Source of the DNA: a virus
Virus record (IMG/VR): IMGVR_UViG_3300032215_000306
Location: 1-32,510 of that record
Strand: one strand, 5' to 3'
Length of the DNA stretch: 32,510 bases
The notes under the pieces were generated by a model. That model searched no databases and was not told the DNA's origin. It was given only the letters and a program-made list of their open reading frames with translations. A program made the position numbers and the translations under genes. This document shows positions 22,326-29,079 of the stretch, one piece after another (position 1 is the first letter of the stretch; every line of letters starts with the position of its first letter).

Positions 22326-22354
22326 TTGACATGACTGTAAGCATATGCTAAACT
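22326..22354 (+). promoter_or_regulatory. Sigma70-type promoter of the gp32 gene
   Basis: TTGACA and TAAACT are 17 bases apart; the -10 equals that at 8188. A leader of about 70 bases follows before the ATG at 22430, unusually long for this genome. Confidence 0.72.
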
Positions 22355-22367
22355 TACACTTGTGTTA

Positions 22368-22386
22368 GTTACTCATAGGGAGTAGC
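22368..22386 (+). promoter_or_regulatory. Hairpin in the gp32 mRNA leader
   Basis: GTTACTC and GAGTAGC can pair (one G:U) around an ATAGG loop, near the predicted 5' end of the transcript and about 45 bases before the start. T4 gene 32 is controlled by its own product binding a structured leader, so this may be an analogous site. The fold is small and unproven. Confidence 0.4.
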
Positions 22387-22429
22387 GACATTAAAACGAG
22401 ACCATCTCAATTTATAAGGAAAATTAATC

Positions 22430-23422
22430 ATGGCATCATTAGCAGAAATCCGCGCACGTATTCAAGCGCAAGACACAAAACAAAATCAAAAGGGTTCTAA
22501 CACCCAATCTGATAATTCTATCTACCCCCACTGGAACATTGACGAAGGCGCAACAGCGACTATTCGTTTCTTGCCAGATGCGGACTCAAAGAACACTTTC
22601 TTTTGGGTAGAACGTCAAATCATCAAGCTACCATTCAATGGCGTTAAGGGTGACCCCAACGTTAAGAAAATTGATGTACAAGTTCCGTGTATGGAAATGT
22701 ATGGTGATGCTTGTCCTGTTTTGGCAGAAGTTCGCCCATGGTACAAAGACGAAACACTAAAAGAAATGGCAAACAAGTATTGGAAGAAACGTAGTTATTT
22801 GTTCCAAGGATATGTTCGTCAGAACCCACTAGGCGATGACAAAACTCCTGCGAATCCAATTCGTAGATTTATTATCAGTCCACAAATCTTTACAATCATC
22901 AAGTCTAGCTTGATGGATCCTGAAATGGAAGAATTGCCAACAGACTTCTTGCGTGGTCTTGACTTTAACGTTAAGAAAACAAGCAAGGGTGGTTACGCAG
23001 ATTACTCTACAAGTAACTGGGCACGTAAAGAATCAGCGTTGACAGAAGCAGAGGCATCAGCAATTGAGTCTCATGGCTTGTTCAATCTTGCTGACTTCTT
23101 GCCTAAGAAGCCCGGTGAAGCAGAATTGCGTATCATCAAAGAAATGTTTGAGGCATCAGTTGATGGTCAACCTTACGACACAGGGCGTTGGGGTCAATAC
23201 TATCGTCCATATGGGTTAGAAGTATCTGCAGGTTCAACAGCGGAAAAACAATCAGCGCCAGCATCAGTGGCAAGCGCACCCGCAACAGCACCCGTAGCAG
23301 ACGATGAGCCTGACGAAGGTACAAATAATTCTCCTATCGTAGTTCCTAAAACTGCCCCAAGCAGTGATAAGGCACAAGATATTCTAGCAATGATTCGTGC
23401 TAGACAGAATAAATCTGCCTAA
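22430..23422 (+). CDS. Single-stranded DNA-binding protein (gp32-like)
   Basis: The protein coats single-stranded DNA at forks and in recombination. The 330-residue product has the three-part gp32 plan. A short basic N-terminal cooperativity segment (LAEIRARIQAQ) comes first. The OB-fold core (about 30-250) follows, with aromatic and basic DNA-contact residues and two Cys (PCMEMYGDACPV). An acidic/Ala-rich C-terminal tail (ADDEPDEG) ends in DILAMIRARQN. T4 gp32 uses one His and three Cys for zinc; here I see only the two Cys in that region, so zinc binding may be altered or lost. AAGGAAA precedes the ATG. UvsX, UvsY and UvsW genes nearby form the recombination machinery it works with. Confidence 0.92.
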   Translation: MASLAEIRARIQAQDTKQNQKGSNTQSDNSIYPHWNIDEGATATIRFLPDADSKNTFFWVERQIIKLPFNGVKGDPNVKKIDVQVPCMEMYGDACPVLAEVRPWYKDETLKEMANKYWKKRSYLFQGYVRQNPLGDDKTPANPIRRFIISPQIFTIIKSSLMDPEMEELPTDFLRGLDFNVKKTSKGGYADYSTSNWARKESALTEAEASAIESHGLFNLADFLPKKPGEAELRIIKEMFEASVDGQPYDTGRWGQYYRPYGLEVSAGSTAEKQSAPASVASAPATAPVADDEPDEGTNNSPIVVPKTAPSSDKAQDILAMIRARQNKSA

Positions 23423-23429
23423 ACAATAA

Positions 23430-23447
23430 AAGGGGCTTCGGCCCCTT
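23430..23447 (+). terminator. TTCG-capped hairpin after the gp32 gene
   Basis: A 7-bp stem AAGGGGC/GCCCCTT with a TTCG loop shares its core with the tmRNA terminator but is followed by only two T residues. It may be a partial terminator or protect the gp32 mRNA 3' end. Confidence 0.6.
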
Positions 23448-23463
23448 AATAAGGAGAATAATT

Positions 23464-23703
23464 ATGACACTACCAGACGAAAGATTTCGTGCCTTAAAAC
23501 AAGGTAAAAAACTATTGGAAGAATTATGTGATCCAGGTAAAACACCTAGAGTCCCTGCCCTAGTTCGTGACCGTGCAAGGGGCGCACTACGACATTTTCC
23601 AAGCGATTATGAATTAGATAGAATGGCAGACCAATGTCCCGATTTGCTTGATAAAGTTGCATACGGTGATAAAATCTATCTCAACGGCACAACAAACAGA
23701 TAA
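23464..23703 (+). CDS. BPSL0761-family small protein
   Basis: The 79-residue product begins MTLPDERFRALKQGKKLLEE and contains VRDRARGALRHFPSDYEL. This matches the pattern of the BPSL0761 family of small proteins best known from Burkholderiales chromosomes (start M-T-x-P-x-E-R-x-R-A-L, later a RHYP-type segment). The function of the family is not known to me. Finding it here points to a betaproteobacterial host or a gene captured from one. AAGGAG precedes the ATG and it lies between gp32 and UvsX, in a compact recombination operon. Confidence 0.82.
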   Translation: MTLPDERFRALKQGKKLLEELCDPGKTPRVPALVRDRARGALRHFPSDYELDRMADQCPDLLDKVAYGDKIYLNGTTNR

Positions 23704-23717
23704 CTTAGGAGAATAAC

Positions 23718-24779
23718 TTGGCTAAGCCATTTGATGTAAGTAAATTCCGTAAGGAAATAACAAAAAGTATCGACGGTCTATCAATTGGGTTTAACGACCC
23801 TACTGATTGGATCTCAACAGGAAATTATGCTCTCAACTACCTCATTAGCGGTGATTTTAATAAAGGCGTACCTCTTGGTAAAGTTACTGTCTTTGCCGGA
23901 GAGTCAGGAGCGGGAAAAAGTTTCATCTGCTCAGGAAACCTTGTTAGACACGCACAAGAACAAGGCATCTTTGTAGTCTTAATTGATTCAGAGAATGCAC
24001 TGGATGAAGCATGGCTACATGCATTAGGTGTAAGTACAGACGAAAGCAAGTTGTTGAAACTTAACATGGCAATGATTGACGAAGTAGGTAAAACTATTTC
24101 AATGTTTGTCAAAGATTACAAACTAATGCCAGAATCAGAACGACCAAAAGTATTGTTTATTGTTGATTCATTGGGTATGCTATTGACACCAACTGACGTT
24201 AATCAGTTTGAAGCAGGGGATATGAAGGGTGACATGGGTCGTAAACCTAAAGCACTTACTGCACTTGTTCGTAATTGTGTTAACATGTTCGGTAGCTTAG
24301 GTATTGGATTAGTTGCTACTAATCACACATACGCAAGTCAGGATATGTTTGACCCAGATGATAAAATCAGTGGTGGGCAAGGTTTCGTTTATGCTTCAAG
24401 TATTGTTGTTGCTATGAAGAAATTGAAACTTAAAGAAGATGAAGATGGTAATAAGATTAGTGAGGTACGAGGTATTCGTGCGGCATGTAAGATTATGAAA
24501 ACTCGCTATGCAAAACCATTTGAAAGTGTGCAGGTTAAGATTCCTTATGAAACAGGTATGAGTCCTTATTCAGGTATGCTTGACATGATTGAGAAGGCTG
24601 AACTTGTTAAGAAAGAAGGTAACAGTTTAGTGTATACAACACTTGATGGTGAAATCATTAAAAAGTTTCGTAAAGCATGGGAAGCAAATACTGACGGTTG
24701 CTTGGACAAAGTAATGAGTGAGTATAGTCAAAAAGCAACATCAAAGATAAGTAATGTAACATCTGACGAGGAGGCATAA
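23718..24779 (+). CDS. uvsX: UvsX recombinase (RecA-like)
   Basis: The strand-exchange protein of T4-like phages, which pairs homologous DNA in recombination-dependent replication. The 353-residue product has Walker A GESGAGKS (61-68), the IDSENALDE segment (89-97), Walker B VLFIVDS (145-151) and a QxGxG-like glycine-rich loop region (KISGGQGFVYAS). The start is TTG at 23718, chosen because TTAGGAG lies at ideal spacing and the protein begins at the usual length (T4 UvsX is about 390 residues). Acidic Cys-less C-terminus (TSDEEA). It is followed by an acidic gene and UvsY, its loading partner. Confidence 0.95.
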   Translation: MAKPFDVSKFRKEITKSIDGLSIGFNDPTDWISTGNYALNYLISGDFNKGVPLGKVTVFAGESGAGKSFICSGNLVRHAQEQGIFVVLIDSENALDEAWLHALGVSTDESKLLKLNMAMIDEVGKTISMFVKDYKLMPESERPKVLFIVDSLGMLLTPTDVNQFEAGDMKGDMGRKPKALTALVRNCVNMFGSLGIGLVATNHTYASQDMFDPDDKISGGQGFVYASSIVVAMKKLKLKEDEDGNKISEVRGIRAACKIMKTRYAKPFESVQVKIPYETGMSPYSGMLDMIEKAELVKKEGNSLVYTTLDGEIIKKFRKAWEANTDGCLDKVMSEYSQKATSKISNVTSDEEA

Positions 24780-24782
24780 AAG

Positions 24783-25049
24783 ATGGGTTTAAATTTGGTA
24801 TCAGAAATTTGGGAAGTGTTGCGTGAGCATATTGGTCCATATGACCGTGCAGAAGCCGCAGATACATTAGTCAACTATTTGATAGAAAATAACTTTGAAA
24901 TAGAAGACATTAATGGTGCTTTTAAAGATAAAGAAATCACAAAAGCCATAAAGGGTTATGCTGATGAAAATCTTATTACTGATGATGCACTTGATGAGGA
25001 TTTTGATGACTATGATTTCAATGATGACGACCACGATGACTGGGATTAA
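24783..25049 (+). CDS. Acidic protein between UvsX and UvsY (88 aa)
   Basis: The 88-residue product has a helical N-terminal domain (NLVSEIWEVLREHIGPYDR and EAADTLVNYLIENNF) and ends in an Asp-rich tail (DEDFDDYDFNDDDHDDW). Similar small acidic proteins lie beside uvsX or uvsY in T4-like phages and are annotated as hypothetical. The acidic tail could mimic DNA or bind a basic partner. It is separated from both neighbours by only a few bases, with GAGGAGG before the start. Confidence 0.8.
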   Translation: MGLNLVSEIWEVLREHIGPYDRAEAADTLVNYLIENNFEIEDINGAFKDKEITKAIKGYADENLITDDALDEDFDDYDFNDDDHDDWD

Positions 25050-25505
25050 ATGAACTGGTACACACGTATCACGGTTGACTTGGCAGTTTTACCTGATTTT
25101 ATTTCTTATTATGAATCAGAGTTAATATCTGCTAAAAATGAAGTAAAGGTTAGCGGCAATGTTGAAAAGAACATTGCCGCTATTCCGGGTACTACTGAGC
25201 ATAGATTTAATCAACTGCAAGAAGTAGAAGCGGTACTCAACTACTTGAATATTCAATTAAAGAAGATTCGCCGAAAACATTTTCAAAAATATTTAGAAGC
25301 GTATAATAGAGCATTGACAAGCCGTGATGCTGAAAAGTATGCTGAAGGTGAAGATGAAGTAATTGATATGGAAGTATTGATTAATGAAGTAGCATTACTA
25401 CGCAATCGTTGGCTTGGTATTATGAAGGGCCTTGAAGCTAAACAATGGCAGATGGGACATATTGTAAGATTACGAACTGCAGGAATGGAAGATATAATTA
25501 TATGA
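25050..25505 (+). CDS. uvsY: UvsY recombination mediator
   Basis: UvsY loads UvsX onto gp32-covered single-stranded DNA. The 151-residue product has the family's features: LAVLPDFISYYESELISAK (11-29), TEHRFNQLQEVEAVLNYL (49-66) and a long basic helix IQLKKIRRKHFQKYLEAYN, followed by SSRDAEKY-type and RNRWLGIMKGLEAKQWQ segments. The length agrees with T4 UvsY (137 residues). It starts at the base after the upstream stop and overlaps the next gene by four bases. Together with UvsX, gp32 and UvsW the set is complete in this window. Confidence 0.92.
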   Translation: MNWYTRITVDLAVLPDFISYYESELISAKNEVKVSGNVEKNIAAIPGTTEHRFNQLQEVEAVLNYLNIQLKKIRRKHFQKYLEAYNRALTSRDAEKYAEGEDEVIDMEVLINEVALLRNRWLGIMKGLEAKQWQMGHIVRLRTAGMEDIII

Positions 25506-26314
25506 GTTATCCAATTAATAATACTATGGCTGGACTTTCACTTGGACCCGATGTAATCACACTAGGGAATATAGCACCAATGACACAACTATCTATCAAT
25601 TCAATTGGTAATATTTCTCTTGCTGAACGCCATTCTTTGTTTGGGGTTTCTAACCGCACTAAAAAATATGAAGTAATAGAATCAGAAGAAGATATTCTAG
25701 TATTAAGTGTGGTGTGGCATAGATTGAGAAAGAAAAATAATAATAATACTTTTCCTAGACCACAACATCTAACTGATAATCTTTTGTTTCAATCTATTGA
25801 ACCAGAAGATAGAGAACTTGCATCAAGTATTCGTAGCTATTATAGTAAAAAAATAATGGTGCTTACATTAAAGGATCAGAAATTAACATCCTTTAGAAAA
25901 GATTTAAATTCTTTTATTCATGGTGATGGTAAAATTTTTAAAGAATCTATTTTACCATTAGTATATCGTTTACCTGAATTTTACGAATATGATATTGGAT
26001 TCGATGAAATTTGTTTTGAATCCACAAAACAATTTGATTCACCAAAATATAAAATAGATAGTTTACGATTAACTCCGGTTACTAAATTAACTGTTAAAAA
26101 ACGAAATGCCAAGTTTACCGAATATTGGTTAAAAGATAATGAAGGTAGATTATCTAAAATAGAAGTTCCATTAGATAATCAATTAACACATTTATGGAAT
26201 CATTTTTTTGAACAAACTAATATTCCAATTATTGGTAATTTTAGGTATAAAGAAAGAGATAATATTAATTATTTCCATATTAAAAATTGGGAAATTGATT
26301 TCACAGCCCTCTAA
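25502..26314 (+). CDS. Hypothetical protein downstream of uvsY (270 aa)
   Basis: I start at the ATG at 25502, which overlaps the uvsY stop (ATGA), instead of the in-frame ATG at 25445 inside uvsY. The 270-residue product has an N-terminal PDVITLGNIAPMTQL segment and a basic, Lys/Asn-rich middle and C-terminal half. No Walker, zinc or nuclease motif is visible. The local base composition is more AT-rich than its neighbours. It is translationally coupled to uvsY and ends just before a terminator, so it could be part of recombination or a separate accessory gene. The family is not recognised. Confidence 0.75.
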   Translation: MSYPINNTMAGLSLGPDVITLGNIAPMTQLSINSIGNISLAERHSLFGVSNRTKKYEVIESEEDILVLSVVWHRLRKKNNNNTFPRPQHLTDNLLFQSIEPEDRELASSIRSYYSKKIMVLTLKDQKLTSFRKDLNSFIHGDGKIFKESILPLVYRLPEFYEYDIGFDEICFESTKQFDSPKYKIDSLRLTPVTKLTVKKRNAKFTEYWLKDNEGRLSKIEVPLDNQLTHLWNHFFEQTNIPIIGNFRYKERDNINYFHIKNWEIDFTAL

Positions 26315-26321
26315 CCGCCGG

Positions 26322-26354
26322 CCAGTGTTGTATTTTTACAACACTGGGTTTCTT
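26322..26354 (+). terminator. Rho-independent terminator
   Basis: A perfect 10-bp stem (CCAGTGTTGT with ACAACACTGG) and a 6-base loop is followed by GTTTCTT. It closes the recombination operon and separates it from the promoter cassettes that follow. Confidence 0.78.
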
Positions 26355-26409
26355 GACAATTAATCGATTTGGGTCTATAATAGAGACTTAAACAGTTAAA
26401 CAACGGAGC
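26353..26409 (+). promoter_or_regulatory. Promoter-leader repeat, copy 1
   Basis: Consensus TTGACA (26353-26358) and TATAAT (26376-26381) are 17 bases apart with GATTTGGG in the spacer. The whole 57 bases down to the ACGGAGC ribosome-binding site are identical to 26943-26999, so the unit was copied recently. Confidence 0.9.
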
Positions 26410-26414
26410 GAAAC

Positions 26415-26594
26415 ATGAGAGCATATGCATTTTTGATGGTTACCGGATTCATTCTGACTTTTGGTGCTGTGGGCGGTATGGATAACGACGGCCCATTGTT
26501 AGATTGTGTGCTTATCGGCTTGCTTGGACTGGGCATTGCAGGTTGCGGTGTATTGATGATGCGCCAAGAAGACAAAAATCAGTATTTTGGTTGA
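26415..26594 (+). CDS. Small two-pass membrane protein (59 aa)
   Basis: The 59-residue product has two hydrophobic segments (about 4-20 and 32-50) separated by a short acidic loop (MDNDGP) and a charged tail. It may form a hairpin in the inner membrane. It stands behind a perfect promoter and ribosome-binding site, and its stop codon overlaps the -35 box of the next promoter. The base composition is visibly richer in G and C than most of the window. It could be an early membrane-acting protein, such as a superinfection or host-interference factor, but the family is not recognised. Confidence 0.7.
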   Translation: MRAYAFLMVTGFILTFGAVGGMDNDGPLLDCVLIGLLGLGIAGCGVLMMRQEDKNQYFG

Positions 26595-26619
26595 CAGTAA
26601 TTGGGTTTGGTGTTATACT
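26591..26619 (+). promoter_or_regulatory. Sigma70-type promoter
   Basis: TTGACA overlaps the stop of the upstream gene and TATACT lies 17 bases downstream. The spacer has a diverged TTTGG version of the shared motif, and the leader has the same CAGTTAAACAACGGAGC string as its neighbours. Confidence 0.85.
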
Positions 26620-26652
26620 AGATACTTAGACAGTTAAACAACGGAGCGAAAT

Positions 26653-26922
26653 ATGACAGCAGTTTACAACAGTTTGACAGAGCAGGAAAAGCGTGAAGTT
26701 CGTATGTACGGTGTGACCGAGGCCGGTATGCGTAAGGTAGTTGGTGAGCGTTTAAAGCGTACTACCCCTGCAATGATGGTTGCCAGTCTATTGTCTGATG
26801 TTCAGGAAATGATTAATTTGGAGTACGGCGAGGTTGATTCCATGCGAGCCGAGGACGCCCGTCAAGCCCTGAATCGTGCAAAATACATTCTTTTTGAGTA
26901 CGCAGAGCAGGATGTTGCTTAA
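26653..26922 (+). CDS. Hypothetical small early protein (89 aa)
   Basis: The 89-residue product is helical, with a start of TAVYNSLTEQEKREVRMYGV and a basic patch (ERLKRTT) followed by MVASLLSDVQEMINL. No catalytic motif or membrane segment is seen. It forms one of several single-gene units each with its own strong promoter and ACGGAGC ribosome-binding site. The gene is richer in G and C than the recombination genes upstream, suggesting separate acquisition. The function is unknown. Confidence 0.75.
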   Translation: MTAVYNSLTEQEKREVRMYGVTEAGMRKVVGERLKRTTPAMMVASLLSDVQEMINLEYGEVDSMRAEDARQALNRAKYILFEYAEQDVA

Positions 26923-26942
26923 AAACAACACCCCAAATTTGG

Positions 26943-26999
26943 TTGACAATTAATCGATTTGGGTCTATAATAGAGACTTAAACAGTTAAACAACGGAGC
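26943..26999 (+). promoter_or_regulatory. Promoter-leader repeat, copy 2
   Basis: Consensus TTGACA (26943-26948) and TATAAT (26966-26971), identical over 57 bases to 26353-26409. CCCAAAT upstream of the -35 and ATTTGGG in the spacer form an inverted repeat around the -35 box, a possible regulator site. Confidence 0.9.
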
Positions 27000-27003
27000 A
27001 GAT

Positions 27004-27471
27004 ATGAAAATCGTCATCAACACTCAAATCCGCGAAAACTACGGTTCTGCCCTCACCCCCTACTGGAAGTTCAAGGGCGGTGATGTTTACGTTGTCCCTA
27101 ATCTGAGCCCGGCTCAAGTCCTCAAGGTTAAAGAGTCGGGTATCCCGACGTTAACGGCCCTCATTGAGGTACGTAACGAGGGTTTTGAGGAGTATGTGGT
27201 TGACTGGTACATCGCCGATGACGGTGACAAGGTCGCCCAAGAGTGGGAGACCCCATTCGAACTCCGTTATGTTGGTGGACGTTGGATTGCTACCCGCAAC
27301 ACGGAGAACGATGAGTACGGTTACATGCGCCGTGAAATTCAACGCAAGACCGAAGAGTATGATATGCTACCCGGCGGTGAGCGTGATAACTACCGTGCAG
27401 TTTTCACTATGCGTGATGGTCAGATACTGACCGACAAACAACTTAACGAATACTTTAACAAAGCCGCTTGA
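27004..27471 (+). CDS. Hypothetical protein, GC-richer than neighbours (155 aa)
   Basis: The 155-residue product begins MKIVINTQIRENYGSALTPY and is predicted alpha/beta (IEVRNEGFEEYVVDWYI, FELRYVGGRWIATRN). It ends in a charged helix. No catalytic motif can be named; the N-terminus resembles small conserved unknowns in phages of Proteobacteria. Codon use differs from most of the window: C-ending codons such as ATC, GTC, CTC and CGC are frequent, and G+C is by eye near half. That suggests a recent arrival from a host of higher GC or another phage. It has a private promoter and is followed by two small co-directional genes. Confidence 0.75.
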   Translation: MKIVINTQIRENYGSALTPYWKFKGGDVYVVPNLSPAQVLKVKESGIPTLTALIEVRNEGFEEYVVDWYIADDGDKVAQEWETPFELRYVGGRWIATRNTENDEYGYMRREIQRKTEEYDMLPGGERDNYRAVFTMRDGQILTDKQLNEYFNKAA

Positions 27472-27481
27472 GGAGTAAGCT

Positions 27482-27694
27482 ATGGGTTACAAGGGTGTTG
27501 CAGACAAATTTCAAATGGACCAAATGCGTACCAAGTACGGTCCTCGCAAGGGTCTTGAAGGCCCCTTTAATTTCTCAGGACGTGTCCTGTATTATGATAC
27601 AAAGGAAGGTCAGTACTATGACCCTACTACAGATTTTTACGTGGAACAGGATGAAATGAACCTGATTCACAATCAATTGATTGCTAAACTTTAA
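27482..27694 (+). CDS. Hypothetical small protein (70 aa)
   Basis: The 70-residue product starts ten bases after the previous stop, behind GAGGAGTAAGCT. It is polar, with aromatic residues concentrated in the middle (GRVLYYDTKEGQYYDP) and an amphipathic C-terminal helix. The beta-hairpin-like YYDTKEGQYYDPTTDFY pattern resembles the small beta units found in many phage proteins but gives no function. It belongs to the 27004-27874 operon. Confidence 0.7.
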   Translation: MGYKGVADKFQMDQMRTKYGPRKGLEGPFNFSGRVLYYDTKEGQYYDPTTDFYVEQDEMNLIHNQLIAKL

Positions 27695-27703
27695 AGGATA
27701 AAG

Positions 27704-27874
27704 ATGTCAAAAATGGCTGAGTTGGATATGGAAATTCGGGATATGTTGGATGAGGGTTTTAGCCCGGTTTCGGTCTCGGTTAGGTTGAATATTTCATTAA
27801 CATTTGTTTATGATGTATTGGAATCGGTTCAGGAAGATGAGGATTTAAGCCCCTTTAATACGGTCAATTCCTAA
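27704..27874 (+). CDS. Small protein with HTH-like pattern (56 aa)
   Basis: The 56-residue product has AAAGGATAAAG before its ATG. The central segment IRDMLDEGFSPVSVSVRL and the following VYDVLES have the spacing of a helix-turn-helix (helix, Gly turn, Ser/Val-rich helix, second helix), as in resolvase or sigma-region-4 type DNA-binding motifs. The start and end are acidic, which is unusual for a DNA-binding protein. It could be a small transcription regulator of the surrounding promoters, which is inference from position and fold pattern only. Confidence 0.65.
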   Translation: MSKMAELDMEIRDMLDEGFSPVSVSVRLNISLTFVYDVLESVQEDEDLSPFNTVNS

Positions 27875-27879
27875 AAAAC

Positions 27880-27908
27880 TTGACAATAAATCGATTTGGG
27901 CTTATAAT
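27880..27908 (+). promoter_or_regulatory. Consensus sigma70-type promoter
   Basis: TTGACA and TATAAT are perfect and 17 bases apart; the spacer carries GATTTGGG. The AACGGAGC ribosome-binding site is shared with the other cassettes. It drives the AAA ATPase gene. Confidence 0.88.
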
Positions 27909-27941
27909 ACTTGTATAGATTAACTAACGGAGCAAATAAAT

Positions 27942-28973
27942 ATGTCAACGATTCGCATTCTTTCTGGTTCTTATCGCAATCAGCCAGTTGCAGGTGAAGT
28001 GTTTACACTAGTCAAGGGATTTCAAACAGGTAAAAAAGGTAACTATGTTACTGTAAAAAATGAGGGGCAGTTTGCTATTGCTATTAATGAAGTTAAAGTA
28101 AAAGTAGATTGTATTGATGATATTGAATTTTTGAATGGAGAACAAGTAGTGAGTAAAGCGATAGAATTTAAAACAAAGGCAGAAGTGCCCGCCGAGACTG
28201 AAGAAATGGCAATGGATCGTATTGCTGAACGTTTCAGTATTCTTGATGAAATGGCCCGTGCATGTATCAGTGGTGACATTCGTGCTATGATTGTTGCAGG
28301 CCCCCCGGGCGTCGGTAAGAGTTATGGTGTTGAAACACAAATGGAAAAGGCTAGCATGTTTGACAAGATTGCTGGCAAGAAGGTCCGTTTCAATATTGTT
28401 AAAGGTGCAATGACTGCACTTGGTTTGTACGCACAATTGTACAAATATAGTGACAGTAAGAATGTATTGATTTTTGATGACTGCGATAGTGTGTTTAGTG
28501 ATGAATTGGCATTGAACATTCTTAAAGCGGCTCTTGATTCAGGTAAGACTCGCAAGATTTGCTGGAACAGTGATTCACGTTTGCTACGTGAAGAAGGTAT
28601 CCCGAACATGTTTCACTTTAATGGCAGTGCAATTTTCATTACAAACTTGAAGTTTGATAATGTGAAAAGCAAGAAATTGCAGGATCATTTGGAAGCATTG
28701 CAAAGTCGTTGTCACTTTCTTGATTTGACGATTGACAGCGAACGTGACAAAATGTTGCGTATCAAGCAGGTCCATCGTGATGCTGATGGTGGTTTGTTCA
28801 AAGACTATGATTTTGATGAAGTTCAGGCTACTGAAGTTCTTGATTTCATGTGGGACAATCATACAAAATTGCGTGAAGTGTCCTTGCGTATGAGTTTGAA
28901 GATTGCTGATTTGGTAAAGATTAGCCCGGCTAATTGGAAGAATCTTGCACGTACTACATGTATGAAAGCATGA
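27942..28973 (+). CDS. AAA-type ATPase
   Basis: The 343-residue product has a non-ATPase N-terminal domain (about 1-90) built of short beta strands with a KGF-type basic loop (VKGFQTGKKGNYVTVKN). An ATPase core follows with Walker A GPPGVGKS (120-127) and Walker B NVLIFDDCD (174-182). A sensor-like NGSAIFITN segment comes after these. A helical C-terminal lid completes the protein. The core is of a type found in many phages and plasmids as an uncharacterised ATPase. The N-terminal domain may bind nucleic acid or a partner protein. Its own consensus promoter makes it an early gene, and two hairpins follow it. Confidence 0.88.
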   Translation: MSTIRILSGSYRNQPVAGEVFTLVKGFQTGKKGNYVTVKNEGQFAIAINEVKVKVDCIDDIEFLNGEQVVSKAIEFKTKAEVPAETEEMAMDRIAERFSILDEMARACISGDIRAMIVAGPPGVGKSYGVETQMEKASMFDKIAGKKVRFNIVKGAMTALGLYAQLYKYSDSKNVLIFDDCDSVFSDELALNILKAALDSGKTRKICWNSDSRLLREEGIPNMFHFNGSAIFITNLKFDNVKSKKLQDHLEALQSRCHFLDLTIDSERDKMLRIKQVHRDADGGLFKDYDFDEVQATEVLDFMWDNHTKLREVSLRMSLKIADLVKISPANWKNLARTTCMKA

Positions 28974-28989
28974 ATTGATTAATGCTCCG

Positions 28990-29004
28990 CTTGCTGAAAG
29001 CAAG
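28990..29004 (+). repeat. Short hairpin after the ATPase gene
   Basis: CTTGCT and AGCAAG form a 6-bp stem with a GAA loop, followed by TTTT. It may help terminate transcription ahead of the stronger terminator at 29011. Confidence 0.5.
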
Positions 29005-29010
29005 TTTTAT

Positions 29011-29036
29011 AGGGATCGATTTCGATCCCTTTTTTC
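29011..29036 (+). terminator. Rho-independent terminator
   Basis: A perfect 8-bp stem (AGGGATCG with CGATCCCT) with an ATTT loop is followed by six T residues. It isolates the ATPase gene from the uvsW operon. Confidence 0.9.
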
Positions 29037-29044
29037 CTTTATGC

Positions 29045-29073
29045 TTGTAAGTTCGTAGTATATATTATATAAT
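29045..29073 (+). promoter_or_regulatory. Sigma70-type promoter, leaderless geometry
   Basis: TTGTAA and TATAAT are 17 bases apart. The ATG at 29080 begins exactly six bases after the -10 box, so transcription should start on the start codon. No ribosome-binding site is present. Confidence 0.75.
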
Positions 29074-29079
29074 GTAAAA

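Noticed and set aside
28008-28436. Minus-strand frame of 142 codons
   Set aside because: It is antisense to the AAA ATPase gene, with low-complexity Cys/Thr/Phe content and no independent start signal.
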